DNA from: Collinsella aerofaciens
Lineage (GTDB): Bacteria; Actinomycetota; Coriobacteriia; Coriobacteriales; Coriobacteriaceae
NCBI RefSeq assembly: GCF_015546965.1
Contig: NZ_JADMUF010000001.1
Location: forward strand, 124,001-188,000
Direction of reading: 5' to 3'
Length of the DNA stretch: 64,000 nucleotides
Every line of letters begins with the position of its first letter. The stretch's first letter is position 1. Made by a program: the position numbers and the translations under genes. Of this stretch, positions 44,984 to 53,465 are shown piece after piece. The notes under the pieces are model-generated. The model was not told the DNA's origin and made no database searches. It saw only the letters and a program-made list of their open reading frames with translations.

Positions 44984-45019
44984 CATTTGGTGCAAAGTGA
45001 CCTGTCCTCCTTGCACCAA

Positions 45020-46588
45020 TTAGCTGGTGTGGCGCCAGCGAGGGTCGGTGAGTGTACGTGCCACACCCAGACCAACGGGCAAAAACGCCACGATGAGCAC
45101 TGCACGCACAAACCAACCGAGCATATTGACCGTATCGAAGGTGCACATGTAGTACATCGAGCGATAGAGATAGAGACCGGGCACCATGATGACGATCGAC
45201 GGCACCGTGAGGGCGATTCGCGGGTAGGTGAGCCTGATCTCTGCCAGGCTTGCCAGCAGACCCGATACGAGCGCCCCGATAAATGCAGCTGCCTCGGGAG
45301 GCATTCCCGCGCTGAGGCCCAGGAAGGGAAGCATCGTCGGCGCATCGACAAGGGTCAAACGCAGGGTATTGGACACGGCACCGATGAGCCCTGCCGCCGC
45401 TGCCATCTTTACCGGGCTGTTGAACATGACCGAGAAGCCAAACACGCCAACGAAGCTCATCACCACGCGCAAGAGCGTAAGGGCAAGCGGCGAGAGGCCA
45501 AGCGGGGCAAAGTCGTCCGGCGCCAAGCCCACACACTCGGCAACCATCCAACCTACGAGCGTCGCCATCACAATAATCGAGACGGCATATGACAGACGTT
45601 CGATACCGCTTCGCATATCGAGCTTTGCGATGTCGAGTCCCGCCGTGATGAGGGGAAAGCCGGGAATCACAAAGAGCATGGCGCCGATATAGCCTTCTTG
45701 GTGCGACATTGCCCCCGGAATCACCTGGCCAAGGCCGAGCAATGCCAGCAGATACGAGATACAAGCAAGCGCGACGCCGGTCGTCAGCGCACTGAACTGG
45801 CCAAGACCCTGTTTGAGAATATGGGAGCGAGCAAAGTTGCCGACACCAGCGCCCACGAATGCACAGGCCATCTCGATGGGGCCGCCGCCGAGCAAAAAGA
45901 CGAAAGCGCCGCAGGCACAGGCCGCGGCAAGCCCCTGCTGCCAGGGAGTGTAATCGGGCTTTGAGCTCTCAACGGTCTTGAGCATCTCGTGATACTCATG
46001 CACCGTAAAACGGCGCCCATACGTCTCGATTTCCTTTAAGAAGCTCTCCATCATCCAGATGCGATGAGTATTGACCCCCGTTGTGGGCAGGCTGACAACC
46101 TCGTTAAAGCAGTGGCCGCCTTCGATGCAGGTGCACTCAAACGACAGGAGGCTCAGGTCGACGTGAATCGTGACGCCGAGTACAGCGGCAACACGATTCA
46201 TGGTATCGCGCACACGCCAGGCACCTGTTCCGCTTGCCAGCATAAGCATGCCGGTGCGGCAGATAATGGATGATTTATCGGTAAGCGGCGCATCGACGGC
46301 AAGCTCATCGCCTGCCGTCACGATCTGGCGCCAGTCAGTTTTCATATGAAGGGCACCGGCACGAACACCGTGGTGCAGAGGGACTCTTGAGAGCAACGAA
46401 TCATGGTGCGAAGGCTGTGGGGGTTCCGTTGATTCGTCCTCAACCTCATCAGTCTCTTCATCGACCAGATCAAAGGAATCAAGCGGCGCTGGCTCGCGAC
46501 GGTCGATCAGCTCCTCGTCCTCATCATCAAAGTAATTGAACTGATCGAGCATGTCCTCTTCGATTGCGCGCTCGCTCGCGTCGTCCAT
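45020..46588 (-). CDS. Threonine/serine exporter family protein (ThrE type)
   Basis: A 522-residue membrane protein. An acidic N-terminal extension (about 1-60, rich in Asp and Glu) leads to the ThrE_1 domain (GMLMLASGTGAWRVRDTMNRVAAVLG, HRIWMMESFLKEIE) and its five-helix membrane part. A second five-helix ThrE_2 part ends in GLGVARTLTDPRW. The fused full-length form should export Thr and Ser or related solutes, though some members transport dicarboxylates. GGAAGGGAG precedes the ATG at 46586-46588. Confidence 0.9.
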   Translation of the reverse strand: MDDASERAIEEDMLDQFNYFDDEDEELIDRREPAPLDSFDLVDEETDEVEDESTEPPQPSHHDSLLSRVPLHHGVRAGALHMKTDWRQIVTAGDELAVDAPLTDKSSIICRTGMLMLASGTGAWRVRDTMNRVAAVLGVTIHVDLSLLSFECTCIEGGHCFNEVVSLPTTGVNTHRIWMMESFLKEIETYGRRFTVHEYHEMLKTVESSKPDYTPWQQGLAAACACGAFVFLLGGGPIEMACAFVGAGVGNFARSHILKQGLGQFSALTTGVALACISYLLALLGLGQVIPGAMSHQEGYIGAMLFVIPGFPLITAGLDIAKLDMRSGIERLSYAVSIIVMATLVGWMVAECVGLAPDDFAPLGLSPLALTLLRVVMSFVGVFGFSVMFNSPVKMAAAAGLIGAVSNTLRLTLVDAPTMLPFLGLSAGMPPEAAAFIGALVSGLLASLAEIRLTYPRIALTVPSIVIMVPGLYLYRSMYYMCTFDTVNMLGWFVRAVLIVAFLPVGLGVARTLTDPRWRHTS

Positions 46589-46798
46589 ATAGACGCTCCC
46601 TTCCTACCGACTAACCCCCATCCTAGGCAGCAACGGCTAAAGGAAACATAAAAGAGACGACTGTCATGCGAACCATGTGCGCAATAGCCGTTGGGTAGTC
46701 GTTTAAGAACATCCCCAATGACTACAAGGAGTGTCCCCAAGTGCCGGCACAAAAGGAACTCCCCATCTGGCGTATCGCAGGTTGAGCATACGCCAGCG

Positions 46799-46899
46799 AG
46801 CGCCGTCCAGAGCGAACAAGTTGGCATGAAAAAGGCAAGGCATAGACCTTCTGGTCATGCCTTGCCTTTTGAATGACAAATTGTCGCTCTGGGCGGCGC
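46799..46899. other. Nested hairpin with a terminator core
   Basis: The core AAAAGGCAAGGCAT/ATGCCTTGCCTTTT (46829-46870) can terminate on either strand. Outer arms GCGCCGTCCAGAGCG and CGCTCTGGGCGGCGC extend it to about 100 bases. The remaining DNA from 46589 to 46798 holds no gene I can support. Confidence 0.7.
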
Positions 46900-46989
46900 G
46901 CAGCGTCGACCGGTCCGCCGTTCGGTAGAACGGCGGAACCTGAGGGCGCAGCGTCGAGCGGTTACGGCGTTTGGTAAAACGCCGTAACC
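46897..46989 (-). repeat. Tandem duplicated hairpins after lysS
   Basis: Two units 48 bases apart each begin with GCGCAGCGTCGA followed by a hairpin: GGTCCGCCGTT/AACGGCGGAACC (46912-46940) and GGTTACGGCGTT/AACGCCGTAACC (46960-46989). The stems differ in sequence, yet both pair. Confidence 0.8.
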
Positions 46990-46991
46990 CC

Positions 46992-48956
46992 CTAGTACAT
47001 CTTTGCGCCGGCGGGGATGGAGGCGTCGAGCTGGATCAGGTTGAGGCGCTCCTCGCCCTCCTCCTCGTGGATGGCACTGATGAGCATGCCGCAGCTGGGG
47101 ATGCCCATCATCTTGCGCGGGGGCAGATTGGTGATGGCGAGCAGGGTCTTACCGACCAGGTCCTCGGGCTCATAGTATTCATGGATGCCGGAGAGGATGG
47201 TGCGGTCGGTACTGGTACCGTCGTCGAGCGTAAAGTTCAGCAGCTTCTTGGACTTCTTGACGGCCTCGCATGCCTTGACCTTCACAGCGCGGAAATCGCT
47301 CTTGGAGAAGGTATCAAAGTCGACGAACTCCTCAAACAGCGGCTCAACGGCGATCTTGGAGTAATCGAGCGTGGGCTTAAGCGACTTAACGAACGGGCTC
47401 GCGGCGTTGCCGGCCTCGGCAGCCTTGGCGGCAGCGGCACCGGACTGGAAACCCTTCTCGGGCTTCATGTGCGGGAACAGCAGGACATCGCGGATGGAAG
47501 CCTGGTTGGTGAGCAGCATGACCACGCGGTCGATACCAATGCCAATGCCGCCCGCGGGAGGCATACCGTACTCGAGGGCGCGCACGTAGTCCTCGTCATA
47601 CTCCATGGCCTCATCGTCGCCGCCGGCCTTCTCGGCCATCTGGGCAGCAAAGCGCTCAGCCTGGTCGACCGGGTCGTTGAGCTCGGAGAATGCGTTGGCG
47701 TACTCGTGGCCGGCAATAACCAGCTCAAAGCGGTGCGTCAGGCGCGGGTCGTCCTCAAAGCGCTTGGCAAGCGGGCTGACCTCGATGGGGTAATCGCACA
47801 CGAACGTGGGGTTGACGATGGTGTCCTCGCCCAGCTCATCGTAAATCTCGGCGATGATCTTGCCAGCAGTCCACTCGGGCTTGATCTCCAGGCCCTTCTC
47901 GCGCGCGGCGGCAGCAAGCTCCTCGACCGGCGTGTCGATGGTGACCTGCTTGCCGAGCACGTCGGAGACGATGTCGGTCATGGGACGGCTGGCCCACTCA
48001 CCAGAAAGGTCGATGGTCTGGCCCTGGTACTCGATGACCTCGGGGTTGCCGATGGCTTTGTTAGCCGCCTTAATGACACCCTGGGCGAGCGCCTTCATGC
48101 CCTCGAGGTCGGAGAAGGCACGGTAGGCCTCCATCGTGGTGAACTCGGGATTGTGGGTAAGGTCCATGCCCTCGTTACGGAAGATGCGGCCGATCTCGAA
48201 CACGCGCTCAAAACCACCGACGATGCAGCGCTTGAGGTGCAGCTCGGTAGCGATGCGCAGGTAGCACTCCTGATCGAGCGCGTTGAAGTGCGTGATGAAC
48301 GGCTTAGCGGTGGCGCCACCCTGGATGGTCTGCAGGATAGGGGTCTCGACCTCCATGTAGCCGTCGGACTCCATAAAGCGACGGAAGGTGGAGAGAATCT
48401 GCGAACGCTTACGGAAGGTCTCGCGAACGTCGTCGTTGGCGATCAGGTCGACATAGCGCTGGCGATAGCGGGTCTCCTTGTCGGAAAGACCGTGGAACTT
48501 CTCGGGCAGCGGACGAACGGCCTTGGCAAGCAGGGTCGCGCTCTTAGGAGCAACGGAAAGCTGGCCGCGCTGGGTGCGCACGACCACGCCGGTCACGCCC
48601 AGGATGTCGCCCAGGTCGAGGGCCTTGAGCGTATTCCAGGCAGCCTCGTCCATGTCGTTGATGCGGCAGAACAGCTGGATCTCGGCAGTCGCATCGCGCA
48701 GAACGATGAACATGATCTTGCCCTGGCCGCGCTTGGCGACCACGCGGCCACCGATCTTCACGACGTCCTCGGTATCCTCGCCATCGGCAAGCTCAGCATA
48801 CTTGGCCTCGATATCGACAACGTAATCCTCAATATCGGAGTGCTCGGGATAGGGATTCTGACCCGCCTCGAACAGGGCGGCACGCTTGCCCAGGCGGGTG
48901 GCGCGCTCGTCGTTGAGCGTCGATGCCTGATCGGCGGCGTTCTGGTTCTCTGCCAT
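46992..48956 (-). CDS. lysS: Lysyl-tRNA synthetase with C-terminal tRNA-binding domain
   Basis: A class II synthetase that charges tRNA-Lys, 654 residues against about 490-505 for the usual enzyme. The OB-fold (about 60-170) and the catalytic domain are normal: RFRxE-type motif in FRNEGMDLTHNPEFT and a final GIGIGIDRVVMLLTN. About 118 extra residues at the C-terminus (VEPLFEEFVDFDTFSKSDFR onward, with ILSGI and ITNLPPRKMMGIPSCGMLIS) match the EMAPII/MetRS-beta tRNA-binding domain. The ATG at 48954-48956 lies 78 bases after greA, so the two are probably cotranscribed. Confidence 0.95.
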   Translation of the reverse strand: MAENQNAADQASTLNDERATRLGKRAALFEAGQNPYPEHSDIEDYVVDIEAKYAELADGEDTEDVVKIGGRVVAKRGQGKIMFIVLRDATAEIQLFCRINDMDEAAWNTLKALDLGDILGVTGVVVRTQRGQLSVAPKSATLLAKAVRPLPEKFHGLSDKETRYRQRYVDLIANDDVRETFRKRSQILSTFRRFMESDGYMEVETPILQTIQGGATAKPFITHFNALDQECYLRIATELHLKRCIVGGFERVFEIGRIFRNEGMDLTHNPEFTTMEAYRAFSDLEGMKALAQGVIKAANKAIGNPEVIEYQGQTIDLSGEWASRPMTDIVSDVLGKQVTIDTPVEELAAAAREKGLEIKPEWTAGKIIAEIYDELGEDTIVNPTFVCDYPIEVSPLAKRFEDDPRLTHRFELVIAGHEYANAFSELNDPVDQAERFAAQMAEKAGGDDEAMEYDEDYVRALEYGMPPAGGIGIGIDRVVMLLTNQASIRDVLLFPHMKPEKGFQSGAAAAKAAEAGNAASPFVKSLKPTLDYSKIAVEPLFEEFVDFDTFSKSDFRAVKVKACEAVKKSKKLLNFTLDDGTSTDRTILSGIHEYYEPEDLVGKTLLAITNLPPRKMMGIPSCGMLISAIHEEEGEERLNLIQLDASIPAGAKMY

Positions 48957-49034
48957 AGTTAGCTCCTCAAACTAAAACGCCCCCCAGGATTCGGTCCCAG
49001 GGAGCGAAAACATACCTTTACGCGGGACCGTGGT

Positions 49035-49505
49035 CTAGCGTGCGATCTTGGCGATGGTGTAGACGCGAGTCTTGCCGGAAGGCGTAACGACCTCGACGGA
49101 GTCGCCCTCGCCGTGACCGATGATGGCGTGTCCGACCGGAGACTCGTTGGAGATCTTGTGCTCGAGCGAGTTGGTCTCGGTGGTACCGACGAGCGTGACA
49201 TCCATGAGCTCGCCGTTGGGGTCGACCAGGGTGACGGTCGAGCCGATGGAGACGGTCAGGTCGCCCGTGGTGGCAGCAACCTGAGCGTTGGCAAGAATGG
49301 CCTGGATCTCGGCGATACGAGCAGCATTCTGGGCCTGCTTGTCCTTGGCGGCATCGTACTCGGAGTTCTCCGAAAGGTCGCCGAACGCGCGGGCTTCCTT
49401 GATGTCCTCGACGATCTCCTTGGCGTAATCGCCCTCACGCCAAGCGAGCTCCTCGACGAGCTTCTGGCGGCCCTCAGCGGTCAGTACGATCTGGCTTGCG
49501 TCCAT
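49035..49505 (-). CDS. greA: Transcription elongation factor GreA
   Basis: GreA rescues backtracked RNA polymerase by stimulating transcript cleavage. The 156-residue protein has an N-terminal coiled coil with the acidic tip ARAFGDLSENSEYDAAKD and a C-terminal FKBP-like domain (SPVGHAIIGHGEGDSVEV). The ATG at 49503-49505 follows GGGGAGATATCCGT; the frame upstream adds 10 unsupported residues. It precedes lysS, an arrangement seen in many Gram-positives. Confidence 0.97.
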   Translation of the reverse strand: MDASQIVLTAEGRQKLVEELAWREGDYAKEIVEDIKEARAFGDLSENSEYDAAKDKQAQNAARIAEIQAILANAQVAATTGDLTVSIGSTVTLVDPNGELMDVTLVGTTETNSLEHKISNESPVGHAIIGHGEGDSVEVVTPSGKTRVYTIAKIAR

Positions 49506-49558
49506 ACGGATATCTCCCCAACTCTGATCAAACAATCAACTGTCAACAAAACGAAAAA

Positions 49559-49586
49559 GACCGGCTAGCCTGCGGGCAAGCCGGTC
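49559..49586 (-). terminator. Terminator after tatA
   Basis: GACCGGCT/AGCCGGTC stem followed on the minus strand by TTTTTCG. It separates tatA from greA. Confidence 0.88.
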
Positions 49587-49611
49587 AGGTGCTCACCCCA
49601 AAGGGATGGGA

Positions 49612-49887
49612 CTACTCTGCGTCCGCGTCGCTGTCCTCTGCCTGCTTCTTCTTGGCAGCAGCGAGCTTGGCCTCGAGCTCAGCGATCTCCTTGTCCTCCT
49701 CGGACTGCTCGACCACGACCTCCTCGGCCTGCTTGGTCTCGGCCTTATCGTCGCCCTCCATACCCTCGCGGATATTCTTGACGGTAGAGCCGAGGGACTT
49801 GCCGAGCTTCGGCAGGTTCTTGGGCCCGAAGATAATCAGGACAACGACGAGAATAATGATGAGCTCAGGAGCCCTCAGTCCAAACAT
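49612..49887 (-). CDS. tatA: Twin-arginine translocase TatA/E subunit
   Basis: TatA forms the pore-like component that exports folded proteins with RR signals. The 91-residue protein has a short N-terminal membrane helix, APELIIILVVVLIIFGPKNL, the hinge FGPKNLPKLGKSLG and an acidic coiled C-terminus. The ATG at 49885-49887 follows GGAGGTCTAC. tatB and tatC are not nearby. The twin-Arg receptor at 17.6 kb could be a client. Confidence 0.93.
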   Translation of the reverse strand: MFGLRAPELIIILVVVLIIFGPKNLPKLGKSLGSTVKNIREGMEGDDKAETKQAEEVVVEQSEEDKEIAELEAKLAAAKKKQAEDSDADAE

Positions 49888-49966
49888 GTAGACCTCCACA
49901 ATACAGCGAGACAAGCTCGAATGAGTATACCGCGGGTATCGCGGTATCACAACAATAGCTAAAAAA

Positions 49967-49989
49967 AGGGACCGCAAGAAGCGGTCCCT
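49967..49989 (-). terminator. Terminator after tRNA-Pro
   Basis: AGGGACCGC/GCGGTCCCT stem followed by seven T on the minus strand. Confidence 0.92.
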
Positions 49990-49999
49990 CCTCATGCTC

Positions 50000-50076
50000 T
50001 GGTCGGGTTGACTGGATTTGAACCAGCGACCCCTGCGTCCCGAACGCAGTGCTCTACCAAACTGAGCCACAACCCG
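50000..50076 (-). tRNA. tRNA-Pro (CGG anticodon)
   Basis: CGGGTTG/CAACCCG acceptor, CTGCG/CGCAG anticodon stem with TTCGGGA loop, T-arm GGTTCAAATCC, encoded CCA. Confidence 0.96.
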
Positions 50077-50125
50077 TTAGCTCGACTATAGTAACAAAGA
50101 TTTCCGTCGTGTGCTAGAGAAATTT

Positions 50126-51022
50126 TTACTTCTTTGGCACTTCGGCGCGAACCGTGTTGGGAATGAGCTCCGTCGCGCAGGACCACCAGCCGTTTTGCTG
50201 GGCAGCTTCCGCCAAGCGGTCTGCCGTGGCGACGGTATCGCAGATGGCAAAGGAGCAAGCGCCTGATCCGCACACGTCCACGGCAACGGTGCCGTCCTGT
50301 GCGCGCAGCCAATCGAGGACCGCCTGAATCTGCGGCTCCATCTGCGCGGAGATGACACCCAAGTTGTTGTGGATGAGCGCATAGGCAGTCTCGGCATCGC
50401 CCGAGCGAAGGGCCGAAGCGATGAGGCCGGGTTTGTCTGCCGACACCGGGGTCTCGTCAAAGCGTCGATAGGCTTCAATCGTTGAAACGCTTGCCTCGCG
50501 CGGCTTGACCAGCACAACGGACGTTGCCGGAAGCGCAGGATACTCGGTGGCGAGCACATCTCCCCCGCCCACGTAGAACGCGGGACTCGCATGCAAAAAG
50601 AACGGCACGTCGGCACCGATTCCGCGGGCGATATCATCGAGGGCAGCATCGGCACGGTCGATGCCCCACAACTCGGCCAGGGCGACGATAACCGCTGCGG
50701 CGTCTGTCGAGGGGCCTCCCAAACCTGCGCACAGCGGGATGTGCTTCTCGATCGTCACGCACACAGTAGCCTCGCAACCATAATGCTCGGCCATAGCAAC
50801 CGCAGCCCGATACGCCGTATTCTTTTGCATGGGAAAATCTGATGCTGGAACCGTCTGGACGGTCAGCGCCTGCGCCGGCGTGACCGTCACGGTATCGGAA
50901 AGACCGACGGCCGCCATCAGGGAATCGACCCTGTGGTAGCCGCGGTCATCGCGCTCGGTATGAACCCCCAGGTAGAGGTTAATCTTTGCCGGCGCGGAAA
51001 GAGTCAGGGACCGATCGGTCAC
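50126..51022 (-). CDS. ispE: 4-diphosphocytidyl-2-C-methyl-D-erythritol kinase
   Basis: A GHMP kinase of the MEP pathway, 298 residues. Motif 1 is APAKINLYLGV (about 10-20), the ATP loop is PLCAGLGGPSTDAAAV (96-111), and motif 3 is VDVCGSGACSFAI. The loop reads GLGGPSTDAA rather than the common GLGGGSSDAA. The start is GTG at 51020-51022 behind GAGGAG within the end of veg, so translation is coupled. veg-ispE is also adjacent in Bacillus. Confidence 0.95.
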   Translation of the reverse strand: MTDRSLTLSAPAKINLYLGVHTERDDRGYHRVDSLMAAVGLSDTVTVTPAQALTVQTVPASDFPMQKNTAYRAAVAMAEHYGCEATVCVTIEKHIPLCAGLGGPSTDAAAVIVALAELWGIDRADAALDDIARGIGADVPFFLHASPAFYVGGGDVLATEYPALPATSVVLVKPREASVSTIEAYRRFDETPVSADKPGLIASALRSGDAETAYALIHNNLGVISAQMEPQIQAVLDWLRAQDGTVAVDVCGSGACSFAICDTVATADRLAEAAQQNGWWSCATELIPNTVRAEVPKK

Positions 51023-51024
51023 CG

Positions 51025-51321
51025 TTAGTGCTCCTCGAGCTGATTGCCGAGCGGGGTAAAGATATGCTCGCCGCTCTCAGGGTCGAACAGCTCGACCTGA
51101 CCGGTGAGGACATCGATATACTGGTAGGACTGACGCGACTTGCGGCCACGGCGCTCGTCGACCTCGACGATAAAGACGGCGGGGTGGACGCTCTTGATGG
51201 TGCCCATGCGCTCGACAACGCGGGTGCGGCCCATGTTGGCCTTAACCTTGACGCGATCGCCCACCATATCGGTCAGCTTCTCGTGGATGTCGTCGACGTG
51301 ATTGACTTCCATCTCTTCCAT
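51025..51321 (-). CDS. veg: Veg family protein
   Basis: A 98-residue DUF1021 protein related to B. subtilis Veg, a small protein reported to stimulate biofilm gene expression. It starts MEEMEVNHVDDIHEKLTDMV and contains a compact beta-barrel (GDRVKVKANMGRTRVVERMG, VFIVEVDERRGR, QSYQYIDVLTGQVEL). I chose the ATG at 51319-51321, 8 bases from GGAGG, rather than one eight codons upstream. Two bases separate its stop from the ispE start. Confidence 0.9.
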   Translation of the reverse strand: MEEMEVNHVDDIHEKLTDMVGDRVKVKANMGRTRVVERMGTIKSVHPAVFIVEVDERRGRKSRQSYQYIDVLTGQVELFDPESGEHIFTPLGNQLEEH

Positions 51322-51450
51322 GAACAGGGCCTCCAGAAGGTGCAATTCAAAAAGGGGATAATACCCCTAAGATAGACAAAACTCTAATACTATAGCACCC
51401 TGCTGCCGTCATACGCAAGTAGCTAAAAAACCCGGTCCCAAATTGACTAC

Positions 51451-51897
51451 TTACAGAGTATCGGTGTCCAAGACGATGGTGAATGGGCCGTCGTTGACCA
51501 GGTCGACCTTCATGTCAGCGCCAAAGATACCGTGCGCCACATGCTCAACGTCCTCGCGCACAAGCGTCAGGAAGTACTCGTAGAGCTCGTTGGCGATATC
51601 GGGGGCGCCGGCATCCGTAAACGATGGGCGGCGGCCGTGACGGCAATCGGCAAACAGCGTGAACTGCGACACCACGAGCACCTCGCCGTCGACATCGGCA
51701 AGCGCCAGATTGGTCTTGCCGTTCTCGTCCTCGTTAATGCGCAAGCCCCGGAGCTTGCCCCACAGCTTATCAGCCTCGGCACGCGTGTCGCCGTGACCCA
51801 CGCCCAGCAGCACCAGGTAGCCGCGTCCAATGCGGCCCACGCACTCGCCGTCGACCGTCACACCGGCGTTGAGCACGCGCTGCACCACCGCACGCAT
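51451..51897 (-). CDS. dtd: D-aminoacyl-tRNA deacylase
   Basis: DTD hydrolyses D-amino acids from tRNA. The 148-residue protein has the start [18 protein letters not shown], the catalytic SQFTLFADC and the C-terminal gate [11 protein letters not shown], which replaces the usual NxGPVT with one substitution. It begins 3 bases after rdgB and is the last gene of the murI-rph-rdgB-dtd set. Confidence 0.95.
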   Translation of the reverse strand: MRAVVQRVLNAGVTVDGECVGRIGRGYLVLLGVGHGDTRAEADKLWGKLRGLRINEDENGKTNLALADVDGEVLVVSQFTLFADCRHGRRPSFTDAGAPDIANELYEYFLTLVREDVEHVAHGIFGADMKVDLVNDGPFTIVLDTDTL

Positions 51898-51900
51898 GGC

Positions 51901-52542
51901 CTACTCCTCGCCCGTCAGCTTGGCGGACAGATGCTCGAGCGCGTGGAAACGATGGCTGATGGCGTTTTTCTCGTCAGCCGTCAGCTCGGCCATAGTCTTG
52001 CCCGGCGTATCGACCGGTAGGAACAGCGGGTCGTAGCCAAAGCCGTGATCGCCGCGGCCCTCGTGCGCGATAACGCCCTCGCAGGCGCCCTCGCCATAGG
52101 TGACCAGGCCGTCCGTATCGATAAGCGCGACGACGCTCATAAAGCGCGCGGTGCGGTCCTCATCTGCCACGCCTTCCAGGTTAACGAGGAGTTTGGCGTT
52201 GTTGGCGGCATCGTCGCCGTGCACGCCCGCGTAGCGCGCGCTATACACGCCCGGCTCGCCGCCCAGCGCGTCGACGACCAGGCCGGAATCGTCGGCGATG
52301 GCCATAAGGCCCGTCTCCTCGACGGCAGCCTGCGCCTTGATGATGGCGTTCTCCAAAAACGTCGTGCCGTTTTCCTCGGGGTCCTCAAAATCGCCCAGCT
52401 GGCCGAGCGCCACAAAGCGCACCGCGGGCATGACCTTGCCCAAAATGGCCTCGATCTCGGTGAGCTTATGAGCGTTTCCGGTTGCCACGACGATGGTCGC
52501 CGCCGGGTCGAGGGTGTCGATGTCGATCTTCTCAAGTGCCAT
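51901..52542 (-). CDS. rdgB: XTP/dITP pyrophosphatase (RdgB/HAM1)
   Basis: A house-cleaning enzyme that hydrolyses dITP and XTP to prevent their incorporation. The 213-residue protein shows VVATGNAHKLTEIEAIL, the metal-binding IADDSGLVVDALGG, GVYSARYAG and a C-terminal SHRFHALEHLSAKL. The rph-rdgB neighbourhood is conserved in many bacteria. A 42-nt repeat lies between rph and this gene. Confidence 0.95.
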   Translation of the reverse strand: MALEKIDIDTLDPAATIVVATGNAHKLTEIEAILGKVMPAVRFVALGQLGDFEDPEENGTTFLENAIIKAQAAVEETGLMAIADDSGLVVDALGGEPGVYSARYAGVHGDDAANNAKLLVNLEGVADEDRTARFMSVVALIDTDGLVTYGEGACEGVIAHEGRGDHGFGYDPLFLPVDTPGKTMAELTADEKNAISHRFHALEHLSAKLTGEE

Positions 52543-52641
52543 AACTGGCCTCCTTGTCTCTATAGCAATGCCGCGCCGAGGGCGACGAGGGCCTCTGCCT
52601 CTTCCCTCTCAATCAACGGCAGTCTTGTGTCTAGACGTCTC

Positions 52642-52683
52642 CGCAGATAAAACCTACCAAAATAAACCTGTCCCTTTTTGGCA
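52642..52683 (-). repeat. 42-nt dispersed 3'-UTR element, copy 2
   Basis: Identical to 20461-20502. It starts 2 bases after the rph stop and has the same orientation relative to its upstream gene as copy 1. Confidence 0.9.
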
Positions 52684-52685
52684 AG

Positions 52686-53411
52686 TTAGGCGAGGGCTTG
52701 GCGCTGAAGCTCGATGAGTTCGGCAATGCCCTTGTCGCCCAGGTCGAGCAGGGCGTTGAGACGCTTACGGTCGAAGGGCGCCTGCTCGCCGGTACCCTGG
52801 AGTTCGATCATCTCACCGGTGTCGGTAGCGACGAGGTTCATGTCGACCTCGGCGTGGCTGTCCTCGGAATAATCGAGGTCAAGCAGCGTATTGCCGTCGA
52901 CAACGCCCATGGAGATGGCAGCCACCTGGCCGATAAGCGGGATGCGCTCGATCTTGCCCGCCTCGACCCACATGGCGAGGGCGTCGTGCAGCGCCACCCA
53001 GGCGCCGGTGATGCTCGCTGTACGCGTGCCGCCATCGGCCTGAATCACATCGCAGTCGACGGTGACGGTGTACTCGCCGAGCGCCTTCATGTTGACGACG
53101 GTACGCAGGCTGCGGCCAATGAGGCGCTCGATCTCCATGGAGCGACCCTTGCGGTTGGCATGCTCGCGCTTGCAGCGCTTGCCGGTCGACGCCGGCAGCA
53201 TGGCGTATTCCGCGGTCACCCAGCCGGCCTTAGCCCCCTTGCGCCAGCCCGGCACGCCCTCCTCGATAGTGGCGGCGCACAGCACGCGCGTGTCACCGAA
53301 CTCGGCCAAACACGAGCCGTGGGCGTGCTTCATGACGCCACGGGTGAGCTTAACGGGGCGCAACTCGTTGGCGGCGCGACCGTTGGCGCGGTTGACCTGC
53401 ATGTACTCCAT
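52686..53411 (-). CDS. rph: Ribonuclease PH
   Basis: A phosphorolytic 3'-5' exoribonuclease that trims tRNA 3' ends, 241 residues. It has [20 protein letters not shown], the phosphate-binding [21 protein letters not shown], and the acidic catalytic region [19 protein letters not shown]. It begins at the ATG 53409-53411 after GAAAGGATATTTCT. It follows murI, as in Bacillus. Confidence 0.96.
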   Translation of the reverse strand: MEYMQVNRANGRAANELRPVKLTRGVMKHAHGSCLAEFGDTRVLCAATIEEGVPGWRKGAKAGWVTAEYAMLPASTGKRCKREHANRKGRSMEIERLIGRSLRTVVNMKALGEYTVTVDCDVIQADGGTRTASITGAWVALHDALAMWVEAGKIERIPLIGQVAAISMGVVDGNTLLDLDYSEDSHAEVDMNLVATDTGEMIELQGTGEQAPFDRKRLNALLDLGDKGIAELIELQRQALA

Positions 53412-53465
53412 AGAAATATCCTTTCGGCAAAAGATGTGGCGAAGGCTTTGGCGGCCGCCTTACAT

